From NCBI GenBank assembly GCA_018711775.1, contig DVHV01000040.1, positions 1 to 16,584 on the forward strand: 16,584 nucleotides of DNA, given 5' to 3'. The position numbers were made by a program, and so were the translations under genes. The notes below the pieces were generated by a model. That model saw only the letters and a program-made list of their open reading frames with translations. It did not search any database and had not been told where the DNA came from. The stretch is from Candidatus Onthocola stercoravium (GTDB lineage: Bacteria; Bacillota_I; Bacilli_A; RF39; UBA660). Below are positions 14,587 to 16,584 of this stretch, piece by piece (the first letter of the stretch is position 1; each line of letters begins with the position of its first letter).

Positions 14587-14684
14587 AATTAACCGTTACC
14601 TTTAGTGGAAGTCTGCTTTTCTTTGCCGGATTCCGGCTTCAGGGGGTTTTCTTCGGGAGATCAGGATGAAAGCGAGGCGAGGTT

Positions 14685-14765
14685 ATGAATGATAATGATT
14701 TTTGTCTAGTAATAATAATTGTGGTTCTTGCTTTAATCGGCAAGATAAACGAAAAAAGACGCTAA
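14685..14765 (+). CDS. Small hydrophobic peptide, candidate type I toxin
   Basis: A 26-residue frame. It begins MNDNDFC, continues with an uninterrupted hydrophobic run of about 12 residues (LVIIIVVLALIG, 8-19), and ends in a basic tail (KINEKRR). This layout, short membrane helix then charged C-terminus, is that of Fst/TxpA-type holin-like toxins, which insert in the membrane when overproduced. GAGG (14674-14677) is 7 nt before the ATG. An 8-codon frame (14666-14692), with its own GGGAG site, overlaps the start. The last codons and the stop lie within the region covered by the convergent antisense RNA. The toxic function is inferred from architecture, not from recognised sequence similarity. 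Confidence 0.6.
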   Translation: MNDNDFCLVIIIVVLALIGKINEKRR

Positions 14766-14773
14766 ATAGCGTC
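14752..14773 (-). terminator. Intrinsic terminator of the antisense RNA
   Basis: Minus strand: GACGCT (14773-14768), loop ATTT, AGCGTC (14763-14758), then TTTTTT (14757-14752). On the plus strand the same stem is followed by CCTACC, so it terminates only in the minus direction. Confidence 0.8.
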
Positions 14774-14816
14774 CTACCCAAAAGTAGGCGTTACCACCAC
14801 TAAAGGTAACACTTAC
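14752..14816 (-). ncRNA. Candidate antisense antitoxin RNA, about 65 nt
   Basis: Read on the minus strand, it would start near 14816 and contain three hairpins: GTTACC/GGTAAC (14805-14810 with 14790-14795), CCTAC/GTAGG (14784-14788 with 14773-14777), and a final GACGCT-ATTT-AGCGTC stem followed by six T (14773-14752), a classic intrinsic terminator. It is fully complementary to the 3' part of the toxin mRNA, including its closing arm and last codons. This is the arrangement of RatA/TxpA-like systems, where pairing triggers decay of the toxin mRNA. Confidence 0.65.
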
Positions 14817-14822
14817 ATGTAT

Positions 14823-14851
14823 AATATATCAAAATAACAATCTTTATGCAA
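14823..14851 (-). promoter_or_regulatory. Promoter of the antisense RNA
   Basis: Minus strand TTGCAT (14851-14846), 17-nt spacer, TATATT (14828-14823), followed by ATACATG. It points back into the toxin gene. Confidence 0.65.
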
Positions 14852-14869
14852 CATTTTTTTGAAAATAAA

Positions 14870-14898
14870 TAGACATATTTATAAAAATTTAGTACAAT
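14870..14898 (+). promoter_or_regulatory. Promoter of the variable surface protein gene
   Basis: TAGACA (14870-14875), 17-nt spacer, TACAAT (14893-14898). Its -35 lies 18 bp from the -35 of the divergent antisense promoter. Confidence 0.6.
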
Positions 14899-14920
14899 AT
14901 CTATAAGATAGGTGATAATA

Positions 14921-16537
14921 GTGCAAAAGGTTACGAAAAGAAATATTGCTTTAGCAATTATATTTTTATTAATATTAGTGGTAGTTGCCTTGCTTATAGG
15001 TAATTTTACTTATTCATTTTTAGGAGCAGATATTTCTGATGATGTAAATACCCAAGGTGAAACTACAGCATCCGGAGATACACTAATATTTAGTAGTGGT
15101 AATACCCTTTCTTTACATGCAACAACTGATAACTTTAATGCTACCAGTGGTAATTTAACAGATACTACTAATCCTTCAGTAAGACTTATAGCAAGTAGTA
15201 GAACAAATAATGCAACAGCAACATACTTTGCAGGAATTAGAATATATGAAAATACTTATACATATTCTAGTGGAACTACTGCCGAAGTAATACTGACAGT
15301 AAGAGATGAAAATGGTGCATTACTTGAAGCAAGTAGTGATGAACTTCCATATGTAACAGTAAATGATGTCTCAGGATTTGATATAACAGGCAAAACTGGA
15401 GCATTTAACATAGCGATAGACCATCCAATATCTACGACTTCATCAACCAATGGAACAACCCATACTTGGACATTTACTCTAACATTTGTAAATCTAGAAA
15501 CCGACCAATCAATAAATGAAAATGCAAGTATTGATATGGAAGTTGTACTTCAACAAGATAGGATAACCATACCAACGTTTGCAGAGATATGTAGAGAAGA
15601 AAACTCTAATACTTTAGCCTGCAAAGTTGCAACAAATTATACAGAAGATGGCGAAAACGGACTTTACTATCATGATGGGGTAGGAACCTACACAAATGCT
15701 AATCAAGAAGCAGGAGATAATTCATATAGATATGCAGGAGCAGACCCAAATAATTATGTGTGTTTTGGGTCAGATGAAGAAACATGTCCGGCAGAAAAAT
15801 TATATCGAATTATAGGAGTATTTGATGATGATAAAGATGGTAATTATCAAATAAAATTAATAAAGGCTGATTATACAACAAGTGAAATGTTGGGTACAAA
15901 CGGTAGAGATTATTATGGGACATATTCATATAGTACATCAAATTATAAAGGAAGTATGGATACAAGTACAATAGCAGGATATAGATGGAATTATGATACT
16001 AGTATAAGTTCAATGGGTTCAAATAACTGGACAACAAGTGAATTTAATACGATAAATTTAAACACAAATTATTGGAATTATTTGGGTTCAACATGGCAAA
16101 ATTTGATAGCAACAACAACATGGTATTTAGGAGGAATGACATCAAGTAGTAATACAGCAAAAGAATTTTATGATGGCGAAAGAAATAATGTAGGATACAG
16201 TAGTAACCCAACATCATATCGTGATGAAATAGGCTTAATGTATCCAAGCGATTATGGCTATGCAGCAAATCCTGATGCATGGACAACAAATTTGAGTTCA
16301 TATAGTAATTCAACAATAAATGCAAATAATTGGCTGTATATGGGAGCAATTGAATGGACAATAACTCCGCATTCATCGGACAGTCGCAACGTGTTTAGTG
16401 TGCTCGACGACGGCTACTTGTACTACAACATCGCGAGCTGCGGGTATGCCGCTAGACCGGTTTTTTATCTGAAATCTAATGTAGCATTACAAGGAGGAAG
16501 TGGAACTGAAAGTGATCCGTATCGCCTTGCAGTGTGA
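14921..16537 (+). CDS. Membrane-anchored surface protein, candidate DGR variable target
   Basis: A 538-residue protein. A basic N-terminus and one membrane helix (about residues 9-28, LAIIFLLILVVVALLIG) anchor it with the rest outside. Residues ~30-215 are Thr/Ser/Asn-rich and strand-like, and the central part holds Cys pairs (EICREE, LACKV, YVCFG, EETCP). The C-terminal ~200 residues are rich in Tyr, Trp, Ser and Asn (GLMYPSDYGYA, EWTITP, ARPVFYLKSNV), like C-type-lectin-fold variable domains. From residue 487 codons switch from A/T-ending to NNC, and a GC hairpin follows the stop: the mark of a DGR variable repeat. GTG at 14921 is preferred (AGGTG 6 nt upstream) over GTG 14912, which overlaps that site. 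The ligand is unknown; no cell-wall sorting motif is present. Confidence 0.8.
   Translation: MQKVTKRNIALAIIFLLILVVVALLIGNFTYSFLGADISDDVNTQGETTASGDTLIFSSGNTLSLHATTDNFNATSGNLTDTTNPSVRLIASSRTNNATATYFAGIRIYENTYTYSSGTTAEVILTVRDENGALLEASSDELPYVTVNDVSGFDITGKTGAFNIAIDHPISTTSSTNGTTHTWTFTLTFVNLETDQSINENASIDMEVVLQQDRITIPTFAEICREENSNTLACKVATNYTEDGENGLYYHDGVGTYTNANQEAGDNSYRYAGADPNNYVCFGSDEETCPAEKLYRIIGVFDDDKDGNYQIKLIKADYTTSEMLGTNGRDYYGTYSYSTSNYKGSMDTSTIAGYRWNYDTSISSMGSNNWTTSEFNTINLNTNYWNYLGSTWQNLIATTTWYLGGMTSSSNTAKEFYDGERNNVGYSSNPTSYRDEIGLMYPSDYGYAANPDAWTTNLSSYSNSTINANNWLYMGAIEWTITPHSSDSRNVFSVLDDGYLYYNIASCGYAARPVFYLKSNVALQGGSGTESDPYRLAV
16379..16475 (+). repeat. Candidate DGR variable repeat (VR)
   Basis: Codons 487-507 include GAC, CGC, AAC, CTC, GAC, GAC, TAC, TAC, TAC, AAC, ATC and TGC, whereas the preceding gene writes Asp, Asn and Tyr almost only as GAT, AAT and TAT. 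NNC codons at scattered sites are what adenine mutagenesis of AAC codons in a template repeat produces. The conserved flank (GCCGCTAGACCGG and onward) would be the fixed part. Exact ends cannot be set without the template repeat. Confidence 0.75.
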
Positions 16538-16547
16538 TGACCTTTAA

Positions 16548-16581
16548 GCCTCCGCCGGCGGCTCTTAATCCGCCCGGAGGC
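16548..16581 (+). promoter_or_regulatory. GC-rich hairpin downstream of the VR
   Basis: GCCTCCG (16548-16554) pairs with CGGAGGC (16575-16581), and GGCGG (16557-16561) with CCGCC (16570-16574), around the loop CTCTTAAT. It starts 11 nt after the stop codon. It is not followed by T, as far as visible. DGR target genes such as that of phage BPP-1 have a hairpin/cruciform at this place that aids retrohoming. Confidence 0.75.
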
Positions 16582-16584
16582 CGC

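Larger units (their letters stand above)
14593..14815 (+). ncRNA. Candidate type I toxin mRNA with 5'-3' long-range pairing
   Basis: GTTACCTTTAGTGG (14595-14608) is the exact reverse complement of CCACTAAAGGTAAC (14797-14810), so the 5' and 3' ends of a ~220-nt transcript can close on each other. Between them are a GC hairpin (GCCGG-att-CCGGC, about 14624-14636), a ribosome site, a 26-codon frame and two small hairpins. Such end-to-end closure is known from type I toxin mRNAs, where it holds the RNA in an untranslated form. The 3' end is not marked by a T-tract and is estimated. Confidence 0.6.

Noticed and set aside
14593..14815. The structured region as the DGR template repeat
   Set aside because: It shows no similarity to the end of the surface gene and no AAC-rich codon pattern; the peptide, two promoters and terminator explain it better.
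16044..16376. Minus-strand frame opposite the surface protein
   Set aside because: Tyr/Leu/Asn low-complexity shadow of the plus-strand gene with no start signals.
1..16584. tRNA or rRNA genes
   Set aside because: No cloverleaf with CCA end or rRNA signature noticed on either strand.

Overview
The window is AT-rich, low-GC Firmicutes DNA that looks like an uncultured gut Bacilli/Mollicutes relative (RF39/Erysipelotrichales-like; lineage inferred, not proven). It carries alpha2-type glycyl-tRNA synthetase, SepF, DivIVA, an rpsB-tsf pair, short AT-rich spacers, strong Shine-Dalgarno sites and sigma-A promoters with mostly 17-nt spacers. TGA is used as a stop (divIVA, 7983-7985), so the code is not the mycoplasma code.

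Region 1 (1-5277), housekeeping and envelope: glyS, then sepF-divIVA (division site and pole organisation), then cdsA-rseP (phospholipid precursor synthesis and intramembrane proteolysis), then a translationally overlapping pair of small membrane proteins (zinc-ribbon DUF4234 and DUF2752). Blocks are separated by hairpin terminators and new promoters.

Region 2 (5278-11498), translation and protein targeting: rpsB (with an unusual Rho_N/SAP-like C-terminal domain and a leader hairpin), tsf, two membrane-anchored extracytoplasmic proteins where many Firmicutes carry pyrH, frr, a possibly structured RNA segment, a CarD-family RNA polymerase-binding protein whose leader holds a complete terminator, and ffh.

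Region 3 (11498-14462), accessory: four 23-bp direct repeats in front of a DUF4143 ATPase, a different 33-bp repeat behind it, the remnant of a second DUF4143 ATPase, and a convergent short M3/PepF-like peptidase.

Region 4 (14463-14911), no long gene but dense in signals: a complete candidate type I toxin-antitoxin module. It has a sense promoter, an mRNA with a 14-bp perfect 5'-3' inverted repeat, a 26-residue membrane peptide, and a convergent antisense RNA of about 65 nt with its own promoter and terminator.

Region 5 (14912-16584): a 538-residue membrane-anchored surface protein. Its C-terminus abruptly switches to NNC codons and is followed by a GC-rich hairpin, the layout of the variable repeat of a diversity-generating retroelement (DGR). 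The reverse transcriptase and template repeat are not in the window and would be expected just downstream. Regions 4 and 5 are the most noteworthy parts.
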